A DNA stretch of 64,000 nt from Verrucomicrobiaceae bacterium (GTDB taxonomy: Bacteria > Verrucomicrobiota > Verrucomicrobiia > Chthoniobacterales > JAATET01), in contig JAIYAZ010000059.1 of the NCBI GenBank assembly GCA_027488755.1, positions 1-64,000 of the forward strand, given 5' to 3'. The notes under the pieces are model-generated. The model did not search any database. It saw only the letters and a program-made list of their open reading frames with translations, and was not told the DNA's origin. Made by a program: the position numbers and the translations under genes. Shown piece after piece: positions 1 through 8,911 of the stretch. The number at the start of each line of letters is the position of its first letter. The first letter of the stretch is position 1.

Positions 1-347
1 CCGTCGCGCATGCGGCCGAGCCACCAGGCGCGGAGTCCGAGCAGGCGGTCGCGGTCTTCGCGGCGGCGTTCGTTCTCGAGCATGCGCCGGCGGGTGTCGA
101 GCCCGTCGGCGGAGCCGGGTTTGGAGCCGGCGAGGAGCAAACCGGGGAGGCTCGGGTCGGTCTCGGTGGTCCAGGCGGGGCGGGGGTCCTCGTCGGCGGG
201 TGGGTTCAGGAGGGAATCCACGGCGCGGTCGAGCCCGAGGGCGTGGAAGGCGTGGAGTTGGGCGGGGGTGCCGCCGAAGCCGGCGCGGCGCAGCAGGTGG
301 GCGGCATGGTCGAGGGACCAGTCCGACGGGGGGAGCGCGGCGAGCAT
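1..347 (-). CDS. DUF1800 domain protein, N-terminal part (cut by window edge)
   Basis: The visible 115 residues begin at an ATG and contain AHLLRRAGFG at about residues 16-25, the usual N-terminal signature of DUF1800 proteins. The family has no settled biochemical function. In Verrucomicrobia and Planctomycetes such genes usually sit beside a DUF1501 gene, which would lie outside this window. The frame is open to base 1, so the rest is missing because of the window edge, not because of a mutation. It is divergent from the beta-CASP gene, with a 91-base gap between the two starts. The family call is good; the function is unknown. Confidence 0.8.
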   Translation of the reverse strand, partial: MLAALPPSDWSLDHAAHLLRRAGFGGTPAQLHAFHALGLDRAVDSLLNPPADEDPRPAWTTETDPSLPGLLLAGSKPGSADGLDTRRRMLENERRREDRDRLLGLRAWWLGRMRD

Positions 348-438
348 ACCGATTCAACCCGCCGGCGGGGGGAAAGTTTCAGGATTCGGCGGGGTGGTTT
401 GCCATTGACGCCGGGCGCGCCGGGTTTATGAACGCGCG

Positions 439-1812
439 ATGGAGTTCGTAAACCTCGCCCGGCGCACGGAAATTGGCGCGAATTCCTATCTGCTGCGCAT
501 TGGTGGCCGCAATCTCGTGCTGGATTGCGGCATGCACCCGAAGGAGCAGGGCCTGGCGGCGCTTCCGGATTACGGCCGCGTCGAGACCGGCTCGGTGAAT
601 GCGATTGTCATCACCCACGCGCACCAGGATCACATCGGCTCCCTGCCGGTGCTCACGCGCAACGAGCCGCAGGCCCCGGTTTTCCTCACCGAGCCGACGC
701 GGCGCATCGGCGAGATCATGCTGCACAACTCGGTGAACGTGATGCAGCGCCAGCGGGAGGATGACAACATCACGGAGTATCCGCTCTTCACGCACCGGGG
801 CATTGAATTTTCCCGCAGCATGTGGCGGCCGGTGCCGGCGCGGGTGACGTTCACGCTGGATGGCGAGCGGGGCCGCGGCGACGGGGTCGAGCCCACGCTC
901 GAGTTTTACCATGCGGGGCACATTCTGGGCTCGGCCGGGGTGTTGATTCGCGGGGAGGGCCGCACGGTATTTTACACGGGCGACGTGAATTTCGAGGATC
1001 AGACGCTGATGCATCGGGCGGATTTTCCGACCGAGGGCGTGGACGTGCTCATCATGGAAACCACGCGGGGCGATGCGCCGACGGCGCCGGATTTCACGCG
1101 GGCGGCGGAGGAGCGGCGCTTTGCCGATGCGATTCTCGCGGCCTTTGAGCGCGGGGGCAGCGTGACCATTCCCGTTTTCGCGCTGGGCAAAACGCAGGAG
1201 ATCCTCGCGATGCTCTGGCGCATGCGGCAGGCCGGGGAGTTGACGCAGACGCCGATCTACATCGGCGGCCTGAGCACGAAGATCACAAACGCCTACGATG
1301 CGCACGCGCACAGCCCGGATCGGGGCCATTCCAACCTGGCCCTGCTTCATGAGATGGCGCCCTACGTGCTTTCGGGCAACGAGGTCCACACCCTCGCGCC
1401 CCGGGCGCACAGCATTTATGCGCTTTCCAGCGGGATGATGACAGAGCACACGCTCTCGAATCTCTGGGTGCGCCGCGTGCTGCCCGATCCGAAGCAGACG
1501 CTGTTCTTCGTGGGTTACTCCGATCCGGATTCCCCCGCCGGGAAGCTGCGTCGCGCCAAGCCCGGCGACCAGGTCGTGCTTGATCCCGAGTTGCCGCCCG
1601 TGCCTCTGCGCTGTCATCTCGACACGTTTAATTTCTCCGCGCACTCCTCGCGCGAAAGCCTGCTGAAATACGCGCTCGCGCTGAAGCCGCGGAAGATTCT
1701 CCTCGTGCACGGCGACCCGCCGGCGGTGGCGTGGTTCCGCGCGCAGCTGGCCGCGGAGTTGCCCGAGACCGAAGTGGTCGTTCCCGAACCGGGCCGGGCG
1801 CTCGCGATATAG
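439..1812 (+). CDS. beta-CASP metallo-beta-lactamase-fold hydrolase, probable RNase
   Basis: This 457-residue cytosolic protein has the metal-binding HxHxDH motif (H60, H62, D64, H65), then H158, D182 in TGDVN, the FALGKTQE stretch near 247-254, FSAHSS (H402) and a final VHGD (H424). This order matches CPSF73/YSH1-like beta-CASP enzymes, which cut RNA with two zinc ions. Known relatives act as exo- or endoribonucleases in RNA processing; the exact substrate here is unknown. It has no signal peptide. The ATG at 439 fits the family N-terminus (NSYLLRI followed by the LDCGMHP strand). It faces the sigma-factor gene tail to tail. Confidence 0.88.
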   Translation: MEFVNLARRTEIGANSYLLRIGGRNLVLDCGMHPKEQGLAALPDYGRVETGSVNAIVITHAHQDHIGSLPVLTRNEPQAPVFLTEPTRRIGEIMLHNSVNVMQRQREDDNITEYPLFTHRGIEFSRSMWRPVPARVTFTLDGERGRGDGVEPTLEFYHAGHILGSAGVLIRGEGRTVFYTGDVNFEDQTLMHRADFPTEGVDVLIMETTRGDAPTAPDFTRAAEERRFADAILAAFERGGSVTIPVFALGKTQEILAMLWRMRQAGELTQTPIYIGGLSTKITNAYDAHAHSPDRGHSNLALLHEMAPYVLSGNEVHTLAPRAHSIYALSSGMMTEHTLSNLWVRRVLPDPKQTLFFVGYSDPDSPAGKLRRAKPGDQVVLDPELPPVPLRCHLDTFNFSAHSSRESLLKYALALKPRKILLVHGDPPAVAWFRAQLAAELPETEVVVPEPGRALAI

Positions 1813-1823
1813 GCCGCGATCCC

Positions 1824-1862
1824 AAAAAAAGACCGGCACTCCCGCGCGGGGAATGCCGGCCT
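1824..1862 (-). terminator. intrinsic terminator of the sigma-factor gene
   Basis: An imperfect GC-rich stem (1833-1843 with 1848-1859, one mismatch) is followed on the minus strand by seven T residues (A-run 1824-1830 on the plus strand). The T-tract lies on the minus side only, so it fits the end of the sigma gene rather than the plus-strand hydrolase. Confidence 0.8.
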
Positions 1863-1892
1863 CAACCCAGAAAAACTTTTGGACGCGGGGCG

Positions 1893-2768
1893 TTACGCGA
1901 ATTCCGGCTTCGGCCGCTCTTTTTTGCTCAACGCGCGGCGCATCTTGTGCAGCGCGATGTTCTGGAGCTGGCGGATGCGCTCGCGGGTGACGCCGAATTT
2001 CTCGCCGACCTCCTCAAGCGTCTTCGGCTTTTGGCCGTCGAGCCCGAAGCGGGAGTTGATGATGCGGCGCTCGCGATCGTCGAGCACGTCGAGAAGGTCG
2101 CCCACCTCGTCGCGCAGGTCCTTGTCGCGCAAGAGTTCGAAGGGATCCTGCGCCTCTTCGTCGCCGACGATTTCGCCAAATTCGGTGGAATCATCGTCGC
2201 CGATCGGGGCATCCAGCGAGGCCGGGCGGATCGCGGCGGTCTTCAACTGCGAGACCTTGGCCGATGACATGCCGATCTCTTCGGCGAGTTCCTCGTCGGT
2301 CGGTTCGCGGCCGAGTTCCTCGCTCATTTGCACGGAGACGCGGCGGATCTTGGAAATCTTGTCCACGAGGTGAACGGGCAGGCGGATCGTCTTGCTCTGG
2401 TTGGCCAGGGCGCGCTTGATCGACTGCTTGATCCACCACGCGGCATACGTGCTGAGCTTGCCGCCCTTTTTCGGGTCGAAGCGTTCGACGGCCTTCATGA
2501 GGCCGATGTTGCCCTCGGAAATGAGGTCGAGCAGCGGGAGGCCGAGACCCTGGTAGTCGCGGGCAATTTTCACGACGAGGCGCAGGTTGGAGCGCACCAT
2601 GGTGGCGCGGGCGACGGCGTCACCGCGTTTGATTTTGCGGGCGAGTTTGACCTCTTCCTCAATGGTGAGCAGCGGGAAGCGCGCGATTTCGCGCAGGTAG
2701 AGCTGGAATCCAGTGTCGGTGTCTTCGATGGCCATTTTGTTTTTTGGAACTTGGGCGTTCCCCTCCAT
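1893..2768 (-). CDS. RNA polymerase sigma-70 factor, short (group 2-like)
   Basis: The protein has 291 residues. Region 1.2 is at about 19-50, region 2 at 55-125 (with STYAAWWIKQSI), region 3 at about 135-185, and region 4 ends in the helix-turn-helix TRERIRQ (261-267). Region 1.1 and the long non-conserved insert of primary RpoD are absent, so this resembles a group 2 (RpoS/SigB-type) factor, although some lineages use short primary sigmas. An alternative start is the ATG at 2735 (MAIEDTDTG). It lies downstream of an MFS gene with a 167-base gap that probably holds its promoter. It ends at a strong intrinsic terminator. Confidence 0.93.
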   Translation of the reverse strand: MEGNAQVPKNKMAIEDTDTGFQLYLREIARFPLLTIEEEVKLARKIKRGDAVARATMVRSNLRLVVKIARDYQGLGLPLLDLISEGNIGLMKAVERFDPKKGGKLSTYAAWWIKQSIKRALANQSKTIRLPVHLVDKISKIRRVSVQMSEELGREPTDEELAEEIGMSSAKVSQLKTAAIRPASLDAPIGDDDSTEFGEIVGDEEAQDPFELLRDKDLRDEVGDLLDVLDDRERRIINSRFGLDGQKPKTLEEVGEKFGVTRERIRQLQNIALHKMRRALSKKERPKPEFA

Positions 2769-2935
2769 GGTTAAGACGTTTGGTAACCGGGTTTTATTCG
2801 CACCCTGAGTTACTTAACGTTGTTAATGATTCGACCGCCGGGGTTGGCCGGCGTTCAAAAAACCGGAAAAAATCTCGCGCTTTTCTGACGGCGCTCAGGT
2901 TTGGGCGCAAATCACCCCGGTCGCCGCGGGCGGCC

Positions 2936-4183
2936 TCACAACACGCCCGCGCGCTCCAGAATCGGCCGGGCCTCCCGGCGCAATCGCGGCAGGTAACCGG
3001 CAAAGATTCCCACCACGACCACGCAGGCTAGGGCGTTGAATCCCGTGGCGGCACGCAGGCCGAAGGCGTCGGCGATCGCCCCCGTGAGCAGTCCGCCCAG
3101 CGGCATGCCGCCGAGAAACGCCACGGTGTAGATGCTCATCGCGCGGCCACGTTTGTCCTCGTCCACGAGGTTTTGCATGAGCGTGTTGTTCGTGGCGAAA
3201 ACGAGAATGCCGCCCATGCCGGCGAGCACGAGGCACGCGAGCGAAAGCGGAAACGACGACGAGAGCGAGAAACCCGCGAGCCCGACGGCGCCGATCACGC
3301 CGCCGCCAAGAATCGTGCGACTGATGCCCCGGATGCTGCGCCGTCCGGCGAGATAGAGCGCCCCGAGCACGGAGCCGGCGGCCGCCGCGGACATGAGCCA
3401 GCCGAGCGTGCGCGCGTCGCCGCGAAAAACCGTTTGGGCGTAGGCGGGAATGAGCACCGCGTAGGACATGCCGAACAAACCCATCGCGCCGGTGAGCGCG
3501 ACGAGCGCGCGCAGGGGCGCGAAGCCGAACACGTAGCGGGCACCGGCCCGGAGTTCGTGCCCGACGGAACGTCCGCCGGCGCGGGGTTTCGGGACGTTCA
3601 AATGCATCGCGGCGATGGCCGCCAGCACCGCGAGGTAGCTCAGGCCATCAATGAGAAAACACCAGCCCGCGCCCACGCTGGCGATCACCACGCCCGCCAG
3701 CGCCGGTCCCGCGAGCCGGGCCAGGTTGAACATCGAGGAGTTCATTCCGATGATGGCGGCGAGATCTTCGCGGCGCTCCGCCAGCAGCGGCACGATGGAT
3801 TGCCGGGTCGGAAGATCCAGCGCGGTGATGAGACCCTGGAACATCGCGAGCCCGGTAAGCCACCAGATGTCGATTTGGCCGGTGAGCGTGAAAAACGCGA
3901 GCAGCAGCGACTGCACCATGGAAAGCGTCTGCGTCCAGAGCAGGAGTTTCACGCGGTCGAGCCGGTCCACCCACACGCCGCCGAGCGGGCTGAGCAGGAT
4001 GGCGGGGAGCTGGCCGAGGAGGGTGACCGCGCCGAGCCAGAGCGGGGAATTCGTGAGGTGGTAGACGAGCCAGATCGTGGCGGTTTGCGTCATCCAGGTG
4101 CCGAGCAGCGAAACGATCTGCCCGCAGAAAAACAGGCGGTAATTGCGCGACGAAAAGGGAACCAGAATGCGCGCGAAACTCAC
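2936..4183 (-). CDS. MFS transporter, EntS/MFS_3-like
   Basis: This is a 415-residue inner-membrane protein with about twelve hydrophobic segments. The opening (RNYRLFFCGQIVSLLGTWMTQTA) and the PLGGVWVDRLDR loop are typical of the MFS_3 (DUF894, enterobactin-exporter-like) group, which generally exports small molecules by proton antiport. The substrate cannot be read from sequence, and there is no siderophore gene nearby. The AraC-OGT fusion gene lies 27 bases upstream on the same strand, so the two may be co-transcribed. Confidence 0.85.
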   Translation of the reverse strand: MSFARILVPFSSRNYRLFFCGQIVSLLGTWMTQTATIWLVYHLTNSPLWLGAVTLLGQLPAILLSPLGGVWVDRLDRVKLLLWTQTLSMVQSLLLAFFTLTGQIDIWWLTGLAMFQGLITALDLPTRQSIVPLLAERREDLAAIIGMNSSMFNLARLAGPALAGVVIASVGAGWCFLIDGLSYLAVLAAIAAMHLNVPKPRAGGRSVGHELRAGARYVFGFAPLRALVALTGAMGLFGMSYAVLIPAYAQTVFRGDARTLGWLMSAAAAGSVLGALYLAGRRSIRGISRTILGGGVIGAVGLAGFSLSSSFPLSLACLVLAGMGGILVFATNNTLMQNLVDEDKRGRAMSIYTVAFLGGMPLGGLLTGAIADAFGLRAATGFNALACVVVVGIFAGYLPRLRREARPILERAGVL

Positions 4184-4210
4184 CGCTCCCAGCCTACCGG
4201 CGGATTCGCG

Positions 4211-5059
4211 TCACGCAACCTCCGCCTCCGCCCGGGCCGCCTCCCAGCCGCACAGGGCCAGCTTGCGGGCGGCCCCCCAGCGGTAATGCCCGAGCACGCC
4301 CGTGCCCCGGATCACCCGATGGCAGGGGATGAGCACCGAAACCGCGTTGGCGCCCACGGCACCGCCCACGGCGCGGCTGGCCGTGGGCATTCCGAGGCGG
4401 GCGGCGAGGGCCCCGTAGGTCGTGAGCCGGCCGGGCGGCACGTCGAGCAGGGCGCGCCAGACCTTGAGCTGGAAATTGGTTCCGCGCAGGTGCAGCGCGG
4501 GTTGGTCGTCGCCCGGCCCGTGAAACACCCGCCGCGCCAGCGCCCGGGCGGCCGTGGCGTCCTCGCGCAGCCGGGCCTGCGGCCAATCGCGCCGGAGCTG
4601 CGCGCGGAGATTCTCCGCCGTCTCCGGCCCGACGAAGGCGAGCGCGCATATGCCGCGCGCGGTCTCCGCCAGCAGTGCCTCGCCAAACGGCGTCTCCGCC
4701 AGGCCGAAGCGAATTTCGACTCCGGCACCGCCCCGCCGCGCCTCGCCCGGCGTGACGGCCTCGCCCGTCACCAGCAGATCGTGCAGGCGCCCCGGGCCGC
4801 TGAGCCCGACATCCAGCGTGGCGTCGAGCACGCTGGCCCCGCCGCGCAGGCGCTCCAGGGCGGCTTCCTTCGTCATGTAATGGCGGAACCGCATCGGGCT
4901 CACGCCCGCCCAGCGGGTGAACATCCGGTCGAAATGCGCCGGGCTCAATCCCGCCACGGCGGCTACCTCGGCCAGCGTGACCGGCTCGTTCCAGCGCGTC
5001 GCGAGATAACCGATGGCTCGCTCAATCCGGTCGTAATCGCGGCCGTCGGAATTCCTCAT
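4211..5059 (-). CDS. AraC-type HTH fused to O6-methylguanine-DNA methyltransferase (Ada-like, no metal domain)
   Basis: The 282-residue protein starts with an AraC-type helix-turn-helix region (about 10-105; LAEVAAVAGLSPAHFDRMF). It then has the methylguanine methyltransferase domain with the active site IPCHRVI (C246). Such proteins remove O6-methyl groups from DNA by transfer to the cysteine. E. coli Ada also has an N-terminal zinc domain that senses methylphosphotriesters through another cysteine; that domain is missing here. Repair activity is well supported. Whether the HTH half still regulates genes, and in response to what, is unclear. The MFS gene follows closely. Confidence 0.9.
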   Translation of the reverse strand: MRNSDGRDYDRIERAIGYLATRWNEPVTLAEVAAVAGLSPAHFDRMFTRWAGVSPMRFRHYMTKEAALERLRGGASVLDATLDVGLSGPGRLHDLLVTGEAVTPGEARRGGAGVEIRFGLAETPFGEALLAETARGICALAFVGPETAENLRAQLRRDWPQARLREDATAARALARRVFHGPGDDQPALHLRGTNFQLKVWRALLDVPPGRLTTYGALAARLGMPTASRAVGGAVGANAVSVLIPCHRVIRGTGVLGHYRWGAARKLALCGWEAARAEAEVA

Positions 5060-5127
5060 GCCCGCACGCTAGGCGGGCCGGAAAAATCGCGACACCCGAT
5101 TTTTGCGCGCGACCCGCCGGAGTCATT

Positions 5128-6675
5128 GTGACAAATCCGCCATTGACTCCGTCGCCCCCGGACCACGAACTCAGCGGCATGCACGCAGCCGACGAGCATC
5201 CGCGAAAAACCGTCCAGGAATACATCGACGAGACGCCGAGCTGGGCCGACGGCACGCGGGTCGCGGATGTGCCGATGACCGCCATGCAGTGGCGCATCTG
5301 GATGCTCGCGACGGCGGGCAAGTTCTTCGAGGGGCTCGTGGTGTTCATGACGGGTGTGGCCCTGCCGCTCATCGCGTGGGAGTTTCAGCTCACCAACGCC
5401 GACAAGGGCTTCGTCGGCGCGGCCACGCTCTTTGGCATCCTCATCGGCGCCACGCTCCTCGGCGGCCTCTCCGACCGCTTCGGGCGGAAGGTCATGTTCA
5501 TCGCCGAGATGGCCCTTTTTGTCGGCTTCCTCGTGCTGGTCACGCTCTCGTCGAGCTTTCCGCTGCTGCTGCTGGGCCTGTTTGGAATCGGGCTCGCGCT
5601 CGGTTGCGATTATCCGACGGCGCACCTGGTCATCTCGGAAAGCATCCCGAGCAAATACCGCGGCCGCCTCGTGCTGGGGGCGTTTGGGTTCCAGGCCGTG
5701 GGTGCGCTAGTCGGCACGTTCCTCGGCTACGTCATTCTCAAGGCGGATGGCAGCACGGACGACTGGCGGCTCATGTATGGCATGGCGATCGTGCCGGCCA
5801 TCGTGGTCACGTTCGGCCGCTTTTTCATCCCGCAGAGCGGGCATTGGCTGGTGGCCCGTGGCCGGGTGCGTGAAGCCGAGCGGGCGCTTCACCAGCTGCT
5901 CGATCGCCGGCCGCCGTATCCGCGCCGCATCGTGCTCGCCGATCCCATCACGGAGAAAGCCACCGAGAAGAATGCCTCCGGCTACGTGAAGTTGTTCGAG
6001 AAAAAGAACCGCCGCGCGACCATCCTGGCCTCGCTCCCGTGGTTCCTCCAGGACCTGGGCACCTACGGCATCGGCATTTTCACACCGACGATTCTGGCGG
6101 CCACGATCGGCACCTCGCTCGGTGCGGCGGACTCCTTGAGCGCCGTGGTTTACGACGACATGATCGCGGCCAAGGGCGCGGCGTTCCTCGACGCGCTGCT
6201 GCTGGTGGGCATCATCGGTGCGATCCTCCTCGCCGACCGCGCCGGCCGGATCCGCCTGCAAATGCTGGGTTTCGTCGGCTGCGCGCTCGGTCTGCTGTTG
6301 GCGGCGTTTTCCACGCACGTCGACGGCCCGACCAAAGTCGTCCTCATCTTCAGCGGCTTCATGCTCTTCAACCTCATGACCAACCTCGGGCCGAACGCGA
6401 TGACCTACCTGCTCGCGGGTGAGGTTTTTCCGACGAAAATCCGCGGCATCGGCGCGGGCTTTGCCGCGTCCGTCGGCAAGATTGGCGCGGTGCTCACGGC
6501 GTTTTTCTTCCCGATCCTGCTCAAGGAAATCGGCACCGCCGCATTGCTCTATCTGCTCGCGGCCGCCTCGCTGCTCGGGGCCTTCGTGACGTGGCGCTTC
6601 GCGATTGAAACAAAGGGCGTGAACCTTGAGCGCATCGGCCGCGAGCACACCGACGCCCAGGCGCCGCCGCCCTAG
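5128..6675 (+). CDS. MFS transporter, sugar/metabolite porter-like
   Basis: A 515-residue membrane protein with about 12 transmembrane segments after a polar N-terminus of roughly 55 residues. The loop GGLSDRFGRKVMFIAEM between helices 2 and 3 and PTKIRG near helix 10 are major-facilitator signatures. The C-terminal IETKGVNLE recalls the PETKG motif of the sugar-porter family. The reading frame begins at a GTG; ATG 5179 is an alternative start. The central loop (REAERALHQLL) also fits sugar or aromatic-acid porters. The substrate is not determinable. It overlaps the convergent DUF4202 gene by four bases. Confidence 0.85.
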   Translation: MTNPPLTPSPPDHELSGMHAADEHPRKTVQEYIDETPSWADGTRVADVPMTAMQWRIWMLATAGKFFEGLVVFMTGVALPLIAWEFQLTNADKGFVGAATLFGILIGATLLGGLSDRFGRKVMFIAEMALFVGFLVLVTLSSSFPLLLLGLFGIGLALGCDYPTAHLVISESIPSKYRGRLVLGAFGFQAVGALVGTFLGYVILKADGSTDDWRLMYGMAIVPAIVVTFGRFFIPQSGHWLVARGRVREAERALHQLLDRRPPYPRRIVLADPITEKATEKNASGYVKLFEKKNRRATILASLPWFLQDLGTYGIGIFTPTILAATIGTSLGAADSLSAVVYDDMIAAKGAAFLDALLLVGIIGAILLADRAGRIRLQMLGFVGCALGLLLAAFSTHVDGPTKVVLIFSGFMLFNLMTNLGPNAMTYLLAGEVFPTKIRGIGAGFAASVGKIGAVLTAFFFPILLKEIGTAALLYLLAAASLLGAFVTWRFAIETKGVNLERIGREHTDAQAPPP

Positions 6676-7259
6676 GGATTGGCTGCGGCCACGGCCTCGC
6701 GGATGAGGTCGCGAATCGCGGAAGGCAGATCGAGCGAAAGCGCCGCCTCGCGGGCGGGCGGGCTCATCTTTCGCCAGGTGCGCTGGAGAATGCGGAGAAA
6801 TTTCTCGCGCTCGTAGTGCGCGTGCGACGCGGCAAAGTCCGCGATCTCGTGCTCAAGAAACGTCAGGCAGGCGGCGTCCTCAAGGGCCTGCGTGCCGGCG
6901 TTGCGCGCCAGCCCGGTTTTCGACACCCAGGTGGCGACCTCGTCCGCCTCCGGCGCAGGAACCCCGGCGGCCACGAGGAGCTCGCGCGCGCGGTCGGCCT
7001 GCCGGCGGTAAAGCCCCGAGCGCCAGGCGTGATAACCCGCGCGGTCCGCCGGCTGCGAGCTGCGCGGCACCTGCCAGCGCTCCAGGTGCTGGCAGCGGGC
7101 CGCGAGGCGGAGCAGCGGCGGGGCGGCGGGCACGAGTCGCGCGACCCAGGTCTCCATGCGGTCGGCGTAAACGAGCTCGGCGGGCCGCCCGTCGGGCAGG
7201 CGCTTCGGATCGGCCGCGTGGGCGGCGTCGATCAGTTCGCGAGCGCGTTCGTAGGACAT
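6672..7259 (-). CDS. DUF4202 domain protein
   Basis: The 195-residue protein matches DUF4202: YERARELIDAAHAADP at the start, LAARCQHLERWQVPR in the middle and WVSKTGLARN / LEDAACLTFLEHE further on. The histidine and acidic residues suggest an HD-like all-helical fold, but the function of the family is unknown. A longer frame extends upstream; ATG 7259 is chosen because the family begins there. The stop codon overlaps the convergent MFS gene at CTAG (6672-6675). The radical SAM gene lies 50 bases upstream on the same strand. Confidence 0.8.
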   Translation of the reverse strand: MSYERARELIDAAHAADPKRLPDGRPAELVYADRMETWVARLVPAAPPLLRLAARCQHLERWQVPRSSQPADRAGYHAWRSGLYRRQADRARELLVAAGVPAPEADEVATWVSKTGLARNAGTQALEDAACLTFLEHEIADFAASHAHYEREKFLRILQRTWRKMSPPAREAALSLDLPSAIRDLIREAVAAANP

Positions 7260-7309
7260 CGGCGAAGAATCTGGCCGGGGCGGGCGGAAATTTCCAGCCC
7301 GCGGGTCGC

Positions 7310-8782
7310 TCACAAGCCGGCGGCGACCCGGCGGAAGTGATGCCCCATCACGCAGAGCTCCATAGCGCGGGAAAACGCCCGAGGCCGCCGCCACAGCGTG
7401 CCCCAAAACAGACGCCAGTAGGCGCGGCGCCCCGGCAGCCACACGCCGAGCAGCCACATGCTCTTGAGGAAGGCGCGGGCGTCACTCGCCGTCAGCGGCA
7501 GCCGCGGCCCGCTCGGCCGGTAGTTTTCCAGAAACGTGCGCACCCGGGCGTAATAATTCACCGGCTCATACAGCGAACGCATGAGCCGCCGATACCCCTG
7601 GAGCAGAAATTCCCGGTCCAGCCGCGGGGTGAAATTCAGCTCGGCCTGCGTGTTGTTGCCCGAGCTGACCGCCTCCAGCCGGCCCTCGCGCCGCAGCCGC
7701 TCGAACAGTTGCGTGCCCGGCAGCGCCGTGAGCAATCCCACCATCGCCACCACCACGCCCGAGCGCTGCACAAACTGAAACTGCTGGCGGAAAATGTCCG
7801 GCGTGTCGCTGTCGAACCCCACAATGAAGCCCCCAAGCACCTCCATGCCGTAGCCCTGAATCACCCGCACCGCCGCCACCAGATCCTTCCGCGCGTTCTG
7901 CACCTTGCCGCATTCCGCCAGGCTCTCCGCGGAGGGCGTCTCCAGCCCGAGAAAAACTTTTTTGAATCCTGCCGCCGCCATCAGCGCGCACAATTCCTCG
8001 TCCTCCGCGAGATTCACCGACGCCTCGGTGAGAAATCCCATCCGCGCCCCGGTCCGCTCCCGCCACGCGATGATCGCCCGCAGCAGCGCCTTCGAGCAGC
8101 GCTTGTTGCCGATGAAATTGTCGTCCACGACAAACACCATGTCCTCCCAGCCGCGCTGCCGCAGCGCCTCAAGCTCCGCGATCAACCGCTCCACCGGCTT
8201 TGTGCGCGGCACGCGGCCGTTCATCACGATGATGTCGCAAAACTCGCAGTTGAACGGACACCCGCGCGAAAACTGCACCGACATCGTCACATACGGCCGC
8301 AGGTCAATCAGGTCCCACCGCGGCACGGGCACGCGGTCCAGCGAAGGCCGCTGCTCCGAGTGGTAAATCCGCCGCGGTCGTCCGCTCCGCAGATCCGCCA
8401 CCAACTCCGGCAACACCTCCTCCGCCTCGCCCAGCACGAAGTGCGCGATGCCGGGGAAATCCCCGTGCCCCGTCGTGAACAGCGGCCCGCCCGCGATCAC
8501 CGGCCGCCCCGCCCGCTCGCACCGCGCGACGATCGCCCGCACGGAATCGCGATGCACGATCATCGCACTCACCAGCACGTAATCCGCCCAGGCCAGATCC
8601 CGTTCGCGCAATTTCCCGACGTTCAAATCCACCACGCGCAACTCCCACTCCGGCGGAAACATCGCCGCGACCGTCAGCAACCCCAGCGGAGGAAACGCCG
8701 CCCGCTTGCCCACAAAACTCATCACGTGGCGAAAACTCCAGAACGTGTCGGGACTGCGCGGAGACAGCAAAAGCAGTTTCAT
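7310..8782 (-). CDS. B12-binding domain radical SAM protein with DUF4070
   Basis: A 490-residue protein. Residues 1-140 form a Rossmann-like cobalamin-binding domain. The radical SAM cluster motif is C175-x3-C179-x2-C182 inside RGCPFNCEFCDI. The C-terminal third fits DUF4070. Class B radical SAM enzymes of this layout usually methylate or rearrange unreactive carbons; hopanoid C-2 methylase is one member of the DUF4070 group. No hopanoid gene is nearby, so the substrate is open. ATG 8782 (MKLLLLSP) is preferred over the upstream start because it begins the first beta strand. It is divergent from the YifB gene. Confidence 0.87.
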   Translation of the reverse strand: MKLLLLSPRSPDTFWSFRHVMSFVGKRAAFPPLGLLTVAAMFPPEWELRVVDLNVGKLRERDLAWADYVLVSAMIVHRDSVRAIVARCERAGRPVIAGGPLFTTGHGDFPGIAHFVLGEAEEVLPELVADLRSGRPRRIYHSEQRPSLDRVPVPRWDLIDLRPYVTMSVQFSRGCPFNCEFCDIIVMNGRVPRTKPVERLIAELEALRQRGWEDMVFVVDDNFIGNKRCSKALLRAIIAWRERTGARMGFLTEASVNLAEDEELCALMAAAGFKKVFLGLETPSAESLAECGKVQNARKDLVAAVRVIQGYGMEVLGGFIVGFDSDTPDIFRQQFQFVQRSGVVVAMVGLLTALPGTQLFERLRREGRLEAVSSGNNTQAELNFTPRLDREFLLQGYRRLMRSLYEPVNYYARVRTFLENYRPSGPRLPLTASDARAFLKSMWLLGVWLPGRRAYWRLFWGTLWRRPRAFSRAMELCVMGHHFRRVAAGL

Positions 8783-8911
8783 CAGCCCCCCCACCGACAC
8801 CCGCCGCCCGCCCCGCACCAAGCGCCATCGCCCGCCGCCTTGGCGCCCGTCAATTTCACCTGTCCCGACGTTTCGACTTGGCCCCTGCGGTCAAACCGGT
8901 AAGCCCCTTGC

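Noticed and set aside
2836-2853. Hairpin between the MFS gene and the sigma-factor gene as a terminator
   Set aside because: The arms are only six bases (CGCCGG/CCGGCG) and no T-tract follows in the direction of transcription.
3173-5131. Long plus-strand frame across the MFS and AraC-OGT genes
   Set aside because: It is antisense to two genes with complete motifs and has no recognisable domain.
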